Shown piece by piece: positions 33,726 through 45,620 of a DNA stretch of 64,000 bases. A program made the position numbers and the translations under genes. The stretch comes from Inonotus obliquus (taxonomy: Eukaryota; Basidiomycota; Agaricomycetes; Hymenochaetales; Hymenochaetaceae), in contig JAJHTX010000002.1 of the NCBI GenBank assembly GCA_032164295.1, forward strand, positions 2,046,001-2,110,000. The letters run 5' to 3'. The notes beneath the pieces are model-generated. The model worked only from the letters and a program-made list of their open reading frames with translations. It was not told the DNA's origin and made no database searches. How positions within the stretch are numbered: the stretch's first letter is position 1; each line of letters starts with the position of its first letter.

Positions 33726-34737
33726 ATTTCCTTGGGATGAGAAGGGGACTGTGAGGAGTTAGATGGGTAAGGGTAGCACGAGCGGAGGTATACAAGATAG
33801 AGACTGAGGGTGGGATGGAAGGTAGGGAGCATGGTTGAATTATATACTGTTCTAGCTTGTGACGTTTGATGTGTGGAACGACGGAGCCCTGCCAATACCA
33901 AACGTGTTACTTTTTGGCGCTAAGATCTGATTGCGCCGCGGTAGACGGAGATGGAAAACCAGGCGAATCCCTAAATGCGATGATAGGCGACTCGGCGCAG
34001 CATAGGCATAGGTCCAGCGCCGATCCGGAAACAAGTAACAACTCTGCGCCCGTGACCTGTGACCAATCACAGCACACAGCGCCTGACGTTGGTCTTGGAG
34101 AGATGCTGTGGATAAAACTCTAGCTAGGCTATCAGGCCAGTCAAAATGCGGGGTAGATTACAAAAATCATTTGCAACTGCCCGACTTGCCCTGTGCTGAA
34201 CAAAGAAAAACCGAAACAAAATAATTGTCAGTTCAAAGGGAATATACGCAACAGTGCTGGACGTACGTTGGGTTCGGGGCAATTGAATGAGGACACCGAT
34301 TGGTTATTTCATGCCACGACGGATGAGGCGTCCGAGAAAACAAAGGAGCAGGACTCACCAGATCCACACTTTGTCATAGAACGTTATAATTGCAGAATAA
34401 TGTCAAAGGCATAGTATACTTGTATTTCACGTACTACTCGGCACAATGTCTGAGAGCAGCATAATAGAGATGCTATGCCCTCCAAGACAAAGAGGCGTCA
34501 GGGATGAGATGTGTACTGAAGGAATTTCATCATCTCGTCTTTTCTCGGTTTTCGTCCCCAGAAACACCGGTGGACCATAGCATCGTTAATGTTGTGTTTC
34601 TTGTTAAAGAACTTGTTATTAGAATTCAAGAATTGAGTGAAGAGGGAGGATTCGTGAGAAAGGCTTACTAATCGTGTCGATCTTCGATTATTCCAAAAAA
34701 AACAACTCAGTCTCTCTTTTCTTCACCATCGGCGACG
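33726..34737. other. Divergent intergenic region between the DUF2235 gene and the DEAD-box helicase
   Basis: About 1 kb that must hold the promoters of two divergent genes. A TATATA element at 33840-33846 (minus strand) lies about 115 bases before the DUF2235 start. No coding sequence could be supported; short open frames at 34193-34414 have no domain. Confidence 0.4.
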
Positions 34738-37084
34738 ATGGCAACTCCGTTCAAATACGGGTTCCGCGCGCTGCGCGTATCGACTCAAAGCATATGCCGG
34801 TCGCGCCTTGTCGGTGAGCCTCTCTTGCTGAAATTACACTCGCCTTGGGTCGCTAAAATTTGAATAGCTTACAACCCGTTACTGCGATGCCAGCTGTCAA
34901 CGAGCATACCTCGTTTTTCAGCCTCAGCTACCGCTCAACCCGTCACCGCAACAGACGTTAACAAGCAGGACTCCGTACCTGATACCGAGCAGAAGCACGA
35001 CGAGCGGGCGCCATTTTCCTCTCTCAAAGGCAAAATCTCGAAAGAGACGCTGGATGCAATCACAGTTAGGCCGATGAAGCATACGCACATGACGCCTGTG
35101 CAGGAGGCCGTACTCTCTATGCTCCCGGAGTTAATCAACCCATTAAAGAGCGGCGAGGATGGCTCATTAGAGGAGCCTTCCAATCCAAGAGATCTTATGG
35201 TTCGAGCAAAAACTGGAACCGGCAAAACGCTGGCATTCCTGGTCCCCGCTATTGAGGCACGCGTCAAGGAAATAGAAGAAGCCGGAGAAAGGGCGGTAGC
35301 TCGCGCGGGTAGCGCATCCGATCCAAAACTCGTTCACACTGCAAAAAATGCTTTCGCGAAAAGTCATGTTGGCGCGCTTATCTTGAGCCCAACACGGGAG
35401 TTGGCGAAGCAGATTGCTGTCGAGGCAGAACGGTTGGCTACGCATCATCATCTCAAGGTTCATCAGTTCCTTGGCGGCGAGAGCAAATCCTATCAACTTC
35501 GCGAGTGGAGGCTGAACCGGAAGGACATCGTTGTTGCTACCACGGGCCGTCTTCGTGACATCATGGATTCCAACCCTAATGTCCTGAAAGATATTCAGAC
35601 CGCTAAGCTGGTGAGTGTAGCAATTAAACTATCCCTCTATCGTTTGATGACCAAGCGAATCATCTCACATGCAATAGCTTGTTTTAGACGAGGCAGACAC
35701 CATGCTGGACATTGGATTTCGACCAGATATCGAATACATCACTTCAATGCTACCGAGCGCTCCAGAACGCCAAACGTTTATCTTTTCCGCGACGATTGGA
35801 AAATCAGTGCAACAAATCGCCCGCCAGACATTGAGTAGAAACCATGTTTTTATCAACACGGTTTCTGAAACAGACTCGCCAGTCCATGCGCATATCCCAC
35901 AGTACCATACCGTTCTGGCATCGGCCGCTGACCAGCTTCCTCATACACTCCGTTTGCTTGCTCACGATCAACTGACGAACCCTGGAAAATCGAAGGTCAT
36001 GATCTTCCTCCCGACAACAAAACTCACGCAGCTGTACTCCACTCTCATCCGGGAGCTGGCAGCCGCGGTGCTGCCTGCTGGGAGATATACAACGGTGTAC
36101 GAACTTCACTCGAAGCGCAATATGATGCAACGCACGCGGACGTCTGATAAGTTCCGACATGATCAATCAGGTGCAAGTGTCCTTATCACCTCAGATGTGT
36201 CTGCCCGTGGAGTCGATTATCCTGGCGTTACTCGCATCATTCAGCTTGGTATACCTTCATCAACCGATCAGTATGTTCACCGTATTGGGCGTACGGGAAG
36301 GCAAGGTAGCACGCAGGGACGCGCAGATCTCGTTCTCTTGCCCTGGGAACATGGTTATATTCGGGACCAGCTTCAGGGCATACCTCTCAAACCTGTGACG
36401 AGTCACGACCTTGAGAAACACGTACACGAGATTGCCGAGAAGCATGACGAGGATCCGAAGGCCTTCTTCCCTGCACAACACGAGGATAAAAAGTTTTCAG
36501 CAAAGACGAGGCATCATCATGTCCGTACGGGATTCGCTGGTCGTGTAGCACCCCGAATCATTGCAATTAAGGAGGAAATTGATGCAGTACTTTCTTCTTC
36601 TGCTATAGAGGAGGACGAAGTCCGTGAGACGTTCTCCTCGCTCCTGGGCTTCTATGTTGGGAGGAATGATGTGCTTCGTACGTCGCGGCACACGATTCTG
36701 GAAGGTCTCCGGGAATGGGCTGTACACGCTGGTGGTCTCAGCGAGGCTCCTTACGTTTCCGAGAATTTCCTGAACCGTATTGGATTCTCCAACGAAAAGA
36801 AAGAAAGGTACCAAGGGAGGCAAACGGATAGGTCGAGAGGTCGCGATCATGACCGAATGAGCCACCAGCGACATCAGAATAATAGGTGGGATGGACGCGG
36901 GAGCAGACAGTCGAAGATGCGACGTACGACTGAAGGGCGAGAGCGCGGGGAGGAGGATTGGGAGAACGACAATACTGGCCGCCGCAGCTGGGGTCGCGAC
37001 CGCGACAGTGACCGGAACCGAAGAAGCGATTCGGGTGAGGATGAGAGACGAGGACGTCGAGCATCGTGGCCGGCTCGCGACTGA
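34738..37084 (+). CDS. Mitochondrial DEAD-box ATP-dependent RNA helicase (MSS116-like)
   Basis: Predicted mitochondrial RNA helicase for intron splicing and RNA remodelling. Three exons (34738-34813, 34868-35610, 35678-37084) give 741 residues. The N-terminus (MATPFKYGFRALRVSTQSIC and on) is basic, hydroxylated and free of acidic residues, as in matrix presequences. Motif Q region: MKHTHMTPVQEAVL. Motif I: RAKTGTGKT. Ia: LSPTRELAKQ. Ib: ATTGRLRDI, where most relatives have TPGRL. II: LVLDEADTMLD. III: FSAT. V: SDVSARGVDYPGVTRIIQLG. VI: YVHRIGRTGRQG. A spacer of about 60-80 residues after the helicase core leads to a conserved C-terminal extension (SSLLGFYVGRNDVLR, GGLSEAPYVSENFLNRIGF) and a long Arg/Asp/Gly-rich basic tail, a combination seen in fungal MSS116-type proteins. 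Assignment to MSS116 rather than another mitochondrial DEAD protein is inference. Confidence 0.92.
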
Positions 37085-37501
37085 AAATTATCCCATGCAT
37101 ATCATTTGTGTACTGGTACTCACGACATATTTTACAATTTTACGGGCATCGCATAATCAATATAGAATGTTATTTTCTCTCCTGGGTGTGTTTGCAAGCC
37201 TGTTTGAACACGAACATAAATTTGTATGAAAGCTCGGCACCGTGACAGCTGATGAGTCGGGATGATTTGTGTGACTCGGATGTGACTCTGTCTTCAGGGT
37301 AGGGATGACCCGCCCGACGCGGATCGTTTGAAAAGAGAACGACTGTGTCCGGCTACTTACTCGTCCTCGACTACCTTCCACCATACAAATCCTTTCATCT
37401 TCTTTTCGACCACTACTGCTGCATACTTTGGCCGCCTGTCTGCAAAGGACTTCTGCACCCAATTTCATCAACTAATACCATTCTCCATCTCAAACACAAC
37501 T
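37085..37501. other. Intergenic region before the coiled-coil gene
   Basis: About 420 bases containing the 3' region of the helicase and the promoter and leader of the next gene. A pyrimidine-rich leader (37440-37500) ends directly at the ATG at 37502. The frame is open upstream to 37328 but the conserved protein starts at 37502. Confidence 0.4.
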
Positions 37502-39222
37502 ATGTCATCTATTCCAATCTCACCCTCACTCTCCCGCCCCCGCTCCCCCTCTTTACCTTACTCACGCTTCCCACCCCATTCCTCGGGCCCGCCAGCCACG
37601 AAGCGTGAGAGAGAACGGGAAGAAAGATTAATAAATGCTTATGAAGCTGAGGAGGAGAGAATTATCAATGTGCTTTCCAGAAAGCTTGAAGATGTATGTG
37701 ACCCTTGTTTCTTTCCCTTGCGTTCTTTTGGGGATGGTGCTGACCATTTTGCTCTCATGGCTTACTTTTTCACCTGGCTGGTGGCGGCGTTTACGACATG
37801 ACTCATGAACTGTTTATGCGGAACCCATCGGACTAAATGGCGCAACGTAACTGACTGGCTACTGGACCTCGACTACTAAACTGACTTCGGCTAACAACGA
37901 CAACAAATATTCATTTATCGTTGCATGGCGCATGGAAACCGGTCAACAACCGGACGAATGACAGCTTCGAGAGGAGAAGATTTCACTGGAACGAGTGCAT
38001 GAAGAGGAAGATGAGGCACGCGTGAACAGGCTTGCTCGGGAATTGGCTGTTCTACGTGTTCGCCAGCACCAGCAGGCACAGCAGCTAAGTGGTGGAGGTG
38101 TATCCACTTCCACCTCGGCTTTTGATGATAGCGTAGGTGCTATCGGAGCAGCTTCGGGACTATCGATAGCGGTTGCCAATGGAGGTAATGGCGTTCCACC
38201 TTTGAATGCGATAGGTCCGCCGGATCCAAGCGCTGAGGTGCTACTGAACGCACTGAAGAAGGAGAACGAGAATTTGAGAAACCGGCTGGGTACTGTTGAA
38301 CGTGAATTTGTGAGGCTGACGAGGTTGAATGAGGTGTATCGGGAAGAGTTGATTCAGCATCGACGGAGGGTGAGCTTCCGTGTATGTTTAATGAAGCGCA
38401 TATTTATTGACAATTCTTTAGTTGGGTATTTCCCTAGACAACTTGATCGGTCTTTCAAATTCGGCGGATCCTTTCTCGCAACCGACACACCGACGAGGAT
38501 CGTCTACTGCTTCAACGTCGTCCAACTCACCAACTGCGTCGATGGTGGCACTTCCAGCTCTGGTACGACCTTCTTCAATTACACACAGCGTACCCATCCC
38601 ACGTCCCTCGGCCGCTACCGCGTCAAGGCGCTCACAGGCTCTTGGCGGATGTGCATCGATTGCTGAGTCGCCCCTATCATCCTCATCCGTCGACTCCTCC
38701 GCAGCTTCGCCTGATTTGGAGCTATCACCTGTTCTGAGTACGCAACCAGCGAGCTACGCGAGCGGCGCTACGCATCTGACGACTCCACCAAGCAGTGCTA
38801 GTTTAAGAGATACACCACCGGCACCTTATGGAACACCTGGCGCGAGTTCTGCGGTGGTCGGGCTAAGTTATCCGAGCGTTCCTCCACCAAGCTTGAGTAG
38901 CTCACTGGGATCCCCTGTTGTGATGACGCATCACATTCCCTCTCCTGGACCTCCGTCCGGGGCGGTGCTTGGGCACGGAACGCGACATAGTCACATGTCA
39001 GAGCGGAGGTTCAGCCAGGGCCATGTTCAAGGTCAAGGCAGTCGAAGAACGAGCGTTGAGAGAGGGGCACGAGTAGCAGAGACGGGGAGTCTAGTGAGAA
39101 GCCGAGCTGGGAGTGGTTCGTCTAACGCTGTGCCACATACTAGTCACGGAAGTGGACCCAGCGGAGATCATGGTACACCACCATTTGTGCCATCACTGGA
39201 TGATACGCGTGAATCAGAATGA
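37502..39222 (+). CDS. Conserved fungal coiled-coil protein with Ser/Pro-rich tail, function unknown
   Basis: Three exons (37502-37693, 37965-38369, 38422-39222) give 465 residues. A short Ser/Pro-rich start is followed by a highly charged helical segment (KREREREERLINAYEAEEER, IINVLSRKLEDLREEKISLE, RVHEEEDEARVNRLARELAV) predicted to form a coiled coil at about residues 33-100. A second helical block at about 165-200 contains LLNALKKENENLRNRLGTVE, FVRLTRLNEVYREELIQHRR and LGISLDNLIGLS. These two blocks are, to my knowledge, conserved among fungal uncharacterised proteins. The C-terminal 250 residues are low complexity, with many Ser-Pro pairs that could be phosphorylated. No enzymatic motif, signal peptide or membrane segment was seen. 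Confidence 0.8.
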
Positions 39223-39607
39223 GTGGGACATTGTATTGTACAAGTCATATGTGGTATGTTGGCCAAATATTTGGGAACAGACTTACAAGAGACGCACCTC
39301 CTCCTCTGTATCCACAATAATTGCTTTCGCTGTGTTTGTACATTATAATATATTTACATATATTTCCTTTCTACAAAGCGTGACATACTACCCTTTGTCT
39401 CTGCACGTCACGCGTGACGTCTATCGGAACCGTGAGAATATGACTCGGCTTGTATATAAGGGCGTCGCCTTCTGTTTTCGTACGACGCGTCTTTTTTTCT
39501 CCCCCCTTCCCACGTCCGTCCGTGTTAGCGCGTCCGATACGCGTAACTGCATGGGTCCATCGGACTAGATTCGGGGTTTATATGTACTTGTTTTATCGTC
39601 TAGCACA
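39223..39607. other. Intergenic region before the HSP20-domain gene
   Basis: About 385 bases, tandem orientation. The sequence TATATAAGG at 39453-39461 lies about 150 bases before the next start codon and is a candidate TATA box; a T/C-rich tract (39489-39515) follows it, a common arrangement at fungal transcription starts. No gene was seen. Confidence 0.4.
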
Positions 39608-42006
39608 ATGGGCTACCAACAATACACCAGTGCCCCTTTGTTCTCCATTCCCAGTCAACACCAACAGCAAGAACATCATCTGTCCCTGCATGCCCAAGCC
39701 CAACCTCAGCCACCACATTTCGATCCACCTAATCACCCGCAAGATCTTCAAGAGCAAGAGCAAAATCATCAAGATACTCAAGGTCAGCCTCAAGGTCAAC
39801 TTCAACCTCAAGTCCATCAGCAGCTCGAGCAAGACCAACTTCGCCAGCTCCAGCTCCAGCATAACCAAAACTTCTTGACTGACTTGACAGTATCTCCATA
39901 CATTCTCCAGCAGGTACAACAAACGCCGTCGCAGACACCAACGCTTGGCTTCGTTCAGCCTTCAGCAGCATCACCGCCGCCGTGGGACTCACCTGGGTCT
40001 GTCTTCGGGGGAGGACTTCCAGGAGAAAACGCGCAGTTCGGCGCAGCTTCCACCGCCATGAATGTGCTGGCGGCGGCGAGTATGTTGGCGAGATACGATC
40101 ACGGTTTCGGGTGTGGGCATGAAAATATGCATACCCAGCAAGAAAGCGCGAACCTCATCCCTCCAATTACAACATTAGATGTGATGGACCGGTCAACGCC
40201 AGGTTCAGCTACGTCGGCTCTTACGCCTCTTTCGACAACGACGGCGTCGCCGGCTGCTGTGAGGTCTGAGTTCGGAGGGCAGGATGCGCAACCAAAGCAG
40301 GTGCTGAGTGAGAGCGAAGATCAGCAAGAGCACGAGCAAGTCCAGTATGAGCATCCACGAGTGATTCAACTTGTCGAGCGTCCCCCGCGCAAGTCACGAG
40401 TGCAGGCCCGAGACCGGGCGAACCAACAGCAAAATCCAAAGGCTCAAGCTTCCACCAAGTCACAAACGCAAGCAAAAGTTCAAGCTCAGCGACAAAGTCA
40501 GAATGGACAGCGTGAAGCAAAGAAACAATCTGAATTTCAGACGAGTCGGGTGCAGGCTCAGACGGCTGGACCTACTTCAAGTCGCTCTGTCTCGACTTCA
40601 CCCATAGATGTCCAGAAGCATCAATCCTCCGGTGCGAGGCAAAGTGCAACACCACAAGCACTGGTGACGGCTGTGCCTTCATCCGGTCAATGGTACGGCA
40701 TACACGCGCTCGCCGCCGCATCGCAACAGCGCGTCACCTCTACCTCCACCTCTCCTCCCTCTGTTGCGAAAAACAGCATAGCGACCAACGGTAAGCAATC
40801 AGGGCAAGGTTTGAAGAGTCTAGTATCACAGATGAAAGAAACAAGGGAGGCCGCGAGCCCCTATCCACCGAGATTAAAGCAAAAGCGGTCTGTATCAGGC
40901 CCCGCTGCGCTGACCGGAGCTTATCTGAATAATGGAGCTGGAGTCTTGTCCGGACCTTTGCTGAGCAACGCACCCAGGTGAGAATGAACCTTCTCCTAGC
41001 GTGAAGATTCTTATGGGCGAAATGTGACTTTATTCGAAAGCCCAACTCCTTCACTTCCGGTGCTATCGCCCGCCTCATTATCACCCATAGCAGCCCCTTC
41101 TCTCCTTCCCGGTTCCGGCTCTTCGCCCCCTACGACACGTCCCTCGACCCCACGCTACTTGGTTCGCACGGATGTCCATTACGATATTCCGACGAATACC
41201 CTTACTGCCATGCTCGAAGTACCTGGAGTCCCGCGCGAGGCAATACGCATTGCGTTGGGTACCGATGCACGGAACGGAGTTCGGATGGTCATTGTCCGGG
41301 GTCACTTGAGAAGGGTCGCGTTTCCATCCTCAATCGACAATATAGTCGATGCAAATAAAGCAGACAGGGGGAAGCGAGTAATAGAAGGTGGCGACAAGGA
41401 GGAGAAGGAGAATGTTGGAGGACTGATAGTAAAAGAGGGAGATGAAGAAGCAGGTTATGTTGTGAAAGAGCGCAAATGCGGCGACTTCAAACGCGTGTTG
41501 GTTGTTCCCCCTGAGACAAAGGTACGATTCTTTCATTCTCGCGTGCTCTTACAGTATTTTCATTGCCGTATGAAATCCGGTCCCGAACTATCACTGACTC
41601 TTCTTTCTAGATTGAAGACGTTAAGGTAGCGATGGCGGATGGGATACTCTTCTTGAGGTACCCTGCCGGTGAACAAAACGTCGACGACCCAAAAGCGCAA
41701 GCAACAATTCCAAATGGGAATTCGCATACATCTGTCGTGAATCCGAGTGCGGCTACTGCACGACAACAAACTCAAGTGGGCCAGTCCAGTAACAGCGTTA
41801 ACGGCAGTACATCGACGAGACATGCATCGACTTCTGCGCCGACCGCGCGTCCGGCTATGAAACTTTACCAAGGTCAAACTACGTCACCGGAAGGTGTAGG
41901 TGGGATGCAGATTAACTTCCGGGTGCAGACATCCACTTCTACGACGCCCCGGACTACTTCAACTCCTGGTTCCGAAGCAAGCTCAGGCGCCACCTCGGTA
42001 GCTTGA
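39608..42006 (+). CDS. Q-rich protein with C-terminal HSP20/alpha-crystallin domain
   Basis: Three exons (39608-40977, 41041-41521, 41611-42006) give 748 residues. The first 450 residues are low complexity, with Gln/His/Pro-rich repeats (HQQQEHHLSLHAQAQPQPP and similar) and later Gln/Ser/Lys-rich stretches. The alpha-crystallin domain starts at about residue 495: RTDVHYDIPTNTLTAMLEVP, GVPREAIRIALGT, VRMVIVRGHLRR. A charged insertion of about 50 residues (DKEEKENVGG and around) splits the domain before ERKCGDFKRVLVVPPETKIE and VKVAMADGILFLRYP, the usual final strands with the A..DGiL motif. A Ser/Thr-rich tail follows. Small heat-shock proteins bind unfolding proteins as oligomers; here the size and Q-rich region suggest a specialised role, which is inference. 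The ATG at 39608 begins the only long frame. Confidence 0.83.
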
Positions 42007-42904
42007 GCTTGAAAGAGAAAATCTTAACGACGACCCAACGACCCTCCATTTCTTTCCTTTCGAGGCTATGATCTATGCGCCACTCTCGATATGTGCATCC
42101 CTCATGCTATTTCTTGACTTCGACTTTCTTCCTTGTCCAACTTTCTTCACTTGCTTCTTGTTTCTTGCTCTTTATACTACCCTTTCCCCGAAATACCATG
42201 TAGTCTGGATTTCCAAGACTACCCTTCGGTCCACGTATTATATGGAAACTATTCCCGCAGGCGATGCCCAGATTCCCTAATCCTTTCCTATGCTTTGCAT
42301 AATCCTTTCTTCACGCCTACTCTCGATCATTCCATCGATATTTTTGACCCAGTCCGACGTTCGACATTGCCTAATATTCTTCGCATCTGCCAAAAGCTGT
42401 ATATATCTAGGTGGCACTTTTTTCTGCGTTTCTTGGTGTAGCAATATTAGTAACAGACTTCATAGTTGACCTTCGTGCGTTTCTAGGTTTCTGCCTTCAG
42501 CTACACTTGCTTGATGGCTACGTTAGGTATACATGCACAAATATTATGTATTTTATGTTATTATTTCCAAATGACCGATGCCCGCTGTTCGCTAAAACAG
42601 TACATCGTAAATTTTTGGTGTACCTGAATACGCTCGATATTTAGACACAAAAATGCAGTTGAGCCAGTGTCGCTCTCACCTAATAAAAGTCAGGAGTAGT
42701 ATCCACCACCCAAGAAAGCAGAAGGGTACGGATGCAAATACTCGTGACGTCGATTTATGGCAGGAACTAAGCGATCCCGTTCATTCTTAGGTGCAATCTA
42801 TGAATCAGCGACATGAACTTTCTGTTCCACTTCATTCCGCTGAATCGCGTACCAGCAACGGCGAGAATCCCGAAGCCATTATTTAGAGACTAGCCAGTAG
42901 TGAT
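42007..42904. other. Convergent intergenic region after the HSP20-domain gene
   Basis: About 0.9 kb between two convergent stops. Pyrimidine-rich on the plus strand until about 42330, probably 3' UTR. Short open frames (for example 42133-42441) have no domain. Nothing else was recognised. Confidence 0.4.
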
Positions 42905-44051
42905 TCAGTTCCTTGGACGAAAACCGATATGGAGAGCTTCGACGGCAGTCCTTGCTCTCTCTCGTAATCCCCTCCTTTCTTCAGATCGATCGCTTTCATC
43001 GATTTCGATCCCCAATTTCTCCGCCATTTCACGTAACGAATCATCATTAACAGCAGACTGCCCTTCGCTGCGTTGTCTCGTCCACCAATTGTCTGAGGCC
43101 TCACGTAGATCAGGATGGCGAGAACGCGCAGCGGAGGTGAGGCGCAGAAGTTGGAGACGCGCACGAGTTCGTTCAGCACGAGCAACTATGTCTGGTAGGA
43201 CTTGGAGAGGAGAGGTTTGAGAATGACGGGGAGGTACCAGGAACATGACCGGTGGAAGAACGAGAGAGAGAACACGACGCAGACGAAGAGCCGTATCATG
43301 TACCTACGCTGCCTTAGCTTGCGAGTAAACAAATATTATCGATCAAACGCACTGACCATCGTCTGCTTCCCTGCAGGCGAGAATGATACTTCAGAATTAA
43401 GCACGAAGTACATTTCGGCCGCAGCGGCGAGAGAAAGGAGCACCAAAGCCCACACTCTCCAATGCTCTTTACCGCTACCCCTTATCGTAATTATCCCAAC
43501 GACGACAGACATACGAACATATTCTAGTAAGGGAGGGGGAAGGGCGTAGAGGCCAAAGTCGGAGGACGTCGTGCAGTAGTCGCAGTCTTGTACTGTTGAA
43601 TGGCCGAAGCTGTAGGTATGTTAGACGAGCGATCAAAATGGCGGATAAGACGTTACCGGATATATGCCTCTCGTGCTTCAAATGATTGGAGGCGAGTAAG
43701 CAGGACGTCAAGGCCCTTGGGAAGCACCTGGGTTCGTCCTGTCCTTAGAAGTAGGTTTCGTATGCCCCCTGAAGACTCATTCAAGGGCAAGTGAAGTAGA
43801 GAGAACAAGTTACTAGGCGGTTGCAAGACGATCTTGTATAACATATAAACTGTGTGTAGGGCAACGAAGAAAGAGAGTAGCTTTCGCGTCTGCAGGTGGC
43901 TCTGCATTCGAGGTCCACTTTGATGCACATTTGGCACAGTAGCTCCATTGCTTCCCGATACAGATGAGGGGGTTGTAATGTAGAGCCACGATGAGAGAAA
44001 AACGAAAGATGAAAGGAGGAATAGGTCTACGGTAGGTGCAATGAGAGCCAT
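42905..44051 (-). CDS. Conserved membrane protein of unknown function
   Basis: Three exons on the minus strand (44051-43657, 43609-43357, 43303-42905) give 348 residues, in frame throughout. Hydrophobic segments are MALIAPTVDLFLLSSFVFLS (about 1-25), LLSFFVALHTVYMLYKIVL (about 58-77), VVVGIITI (near 160) and VWALVLLSLAAAAEMYFVL (about 175-195), so the protein is probably a multi-pass membrane protein. The segment RFGHSTVQDCDYCTTSSDFG, with a Cys-x2-Cys pair, lies between them. The C-terminal third is soluble and Arg-rich with REMAEKLGIEIDES and ends IGFRPRN. I recognise it only as a type of uncharacterised fungal protein. Its first two exons were copied to 48612-49309, where they are broken, and a LINE fragment is inserted about 100 bases upstream of its start. 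Confidence 0.78.
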
Positions 44052-44152
44052 AGTATCCGAATATCATGCCAGTGCACGTCCACCAAACATCTTGAGTGGT
44101 GATCGTCGATCATTAACTCTCACGGTCACTCGTTGGTCTAAATTTAGTTTAG
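43316..44152 (-). repeat. Direct repeat unit 1: 5' part and upstream region of the membrane-protein gene
   Basis: Aligns in the same orientation with 48612-49397. The match begins in intron 2 of the gene (TTGCGAGTAAACAA) and runs through exons 2 and 1 into the upstream region, ending TAAATTTAGTTTAG where the LINE fragment begins. Weak similarity appears to resume after the LINE, at 45001. Confidence 0.85.
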
Positions 44153-44991
44153 AACTACGCGCGGGGTTGATCTCACCTTCACCTTCTTTCCTCGCGATCA
44201 TTGAGCAGATCGTTGGAGCTCTTGCTCAGGCGAATGCTTTCTTTTCCTTTTCAATCTTACCTCACAGGCTCTTCCCGGTTAAACCGCCGTTGGAAGACGA
44301 CGAGTTCTCTTTATTTCCGGCTGCCACAGTGGAGGGACTGAAGGAAGCGGCTAGGATGGTCACGTTGGGGGCATGGCGAGAACTACGACGATTAGGGGGA
44401 ATGGCGAACCATCACACGATAGAGACCCCTTCCCAACGACTACTCATCCAGAAAGGAGGGTTCTCGTCGATACACATCACTCACGCTAGAGTCACGCGGA
44501 CATGCGAGACAACGGCGCTACGACTTCTGGCAGGAGTAGCGGAGGTCGGGGAATACTTGAATAGGATGGGACTGGATATAGACCCAGACTGCGCAACCTG
44601 CGGCGAATTAGACACTATCCGACACCGACTCACGGAATGCCCTATAGGGCGCCAGAGTTTTCCGCAAGCCACAGGGTTGGACTGGTTTCACCGGTTCAAC
44701 AACGTCCTTACACACTGCCGACTCTTGGTGGACGTGTTCAAACCCCCATAAATCTTAGGTTTTGTATGCGCCCTTTGGGGTGACGTTTTTCCTAGGAAGT
44801 GGGCGAGTCCGCGAGCTAAGGCAATTTACGTTGCTGAAGGGAGGTTTCTAGTACACTAGACACTACGCCACCTGGGGTTGAAGTTTCTGCTCCCCTACAT
44901 ATGCGTTTCATTCACAGGCAGTTCTGGTATTTAAAAGCCCGAGTAAATTTGTAGGCCACAAGCCATTCTTACTTAAACCAAATATACATTG
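44153..44991 (+). mobile_element. 5'-truncated non-LTR retrotransposon (LINE) fragment
   Basis: An open frame continues from the junction to 44751 and encodes the C-terminal end of a LINE polyprotein. It includes helical segments (TTALRLLAGVAEVGEYLNRM) and a zinc-binding knuckle DPDCATCGELDTIRHRLTEC (C-x2-C-x7-H-x4-C), characteristic of the region after the reverse transcriptase or RNase H in Tad-like elements. The reverse transcriptase and endonuclease are absent, as expected from 5' truncation during target-primed reverse transcription. A 9-base direct repeat, TTAGTTTAG, occurs at 44144-44152 and 44992-45000, consistent with a target-site duplication. The paralogous site at 49389-49397 (TTAGTTCAG) has no insertion. 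No poly(A) tail was seen. About 240 bases of non-coding 3' sequence follow the stop. Confidence 0.78.
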
Positions 44992-45541
44992 TTAGTTTAG
45001 TTGCCTATACTAATCTGCTCACAGACCTCCCGCATGTCTTCCGCACTCGTCCTCTGCAATCCTATCGATGCCGACAACGGTGAATGAGTTCTAATGTTTC
45101 TGCACCTCAGACATGTCACCAAAGCAGCGTATCATTTGCCACAAAGCGCCAAGGCACCCTGTTTGTTCCGCGCAGCCTTTCTTCAGTCTGTGAGCAGCGG
45201 GCTAAAAGACAATTCGCGTGACCTTATGCGCGGTCAACGACCAATGTTCCTTCGCCAACAATTTTTTTGACTCAAGAGTCACGCTCCATATGCGAGAGCG
45301 TCGGAATTATCAGCAGCCTTTGGTCATAAATTTCATCCGGTACTTCCATCCTCGTAACCGTGATCTATTGATAGCCCATTAAGCTACGCGGTAGTCCGAG
45401 TCCTCCAACATTGGTCAGTACAGATATCATATCACACGGTTTGCCACGAACTCTACTACGGCGTCTCAAACAAGGAGGGCGCTGTGTTATGGTGAAGCTT
45501 CTTTGATTATCTCGAGTCGCGGAACTGGCCCGAAGCTATAT

Positions 45542-45550
45542 TATAAAAGG
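45542..45550 (+). promoter_or_regulatory. TATA box of the duplicated P450
   Basis: TATAAAAGG lies 79 bases before the start codon at 45621. The source copy has ATATAAAGG at the equivalent place, so the core promoter was copied with the gene and is retained. Confidence 0.55.
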
Positions 45551-45620
45551 CATACCTAGGTCACCCTACATGTCAACGAACCTACATCCTCAATCATACA
45601 ACCACCAGAGTCGATTCCTC

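Noticed and set aside
44041..44152. The LINE open frame extended to an ATG at 44041
   Set aside because: The first 112 bases belong to the duplicated upstream region of the membrane-protein gene and overlap that gene's start; the LINE begins only after the repeat at 44152.
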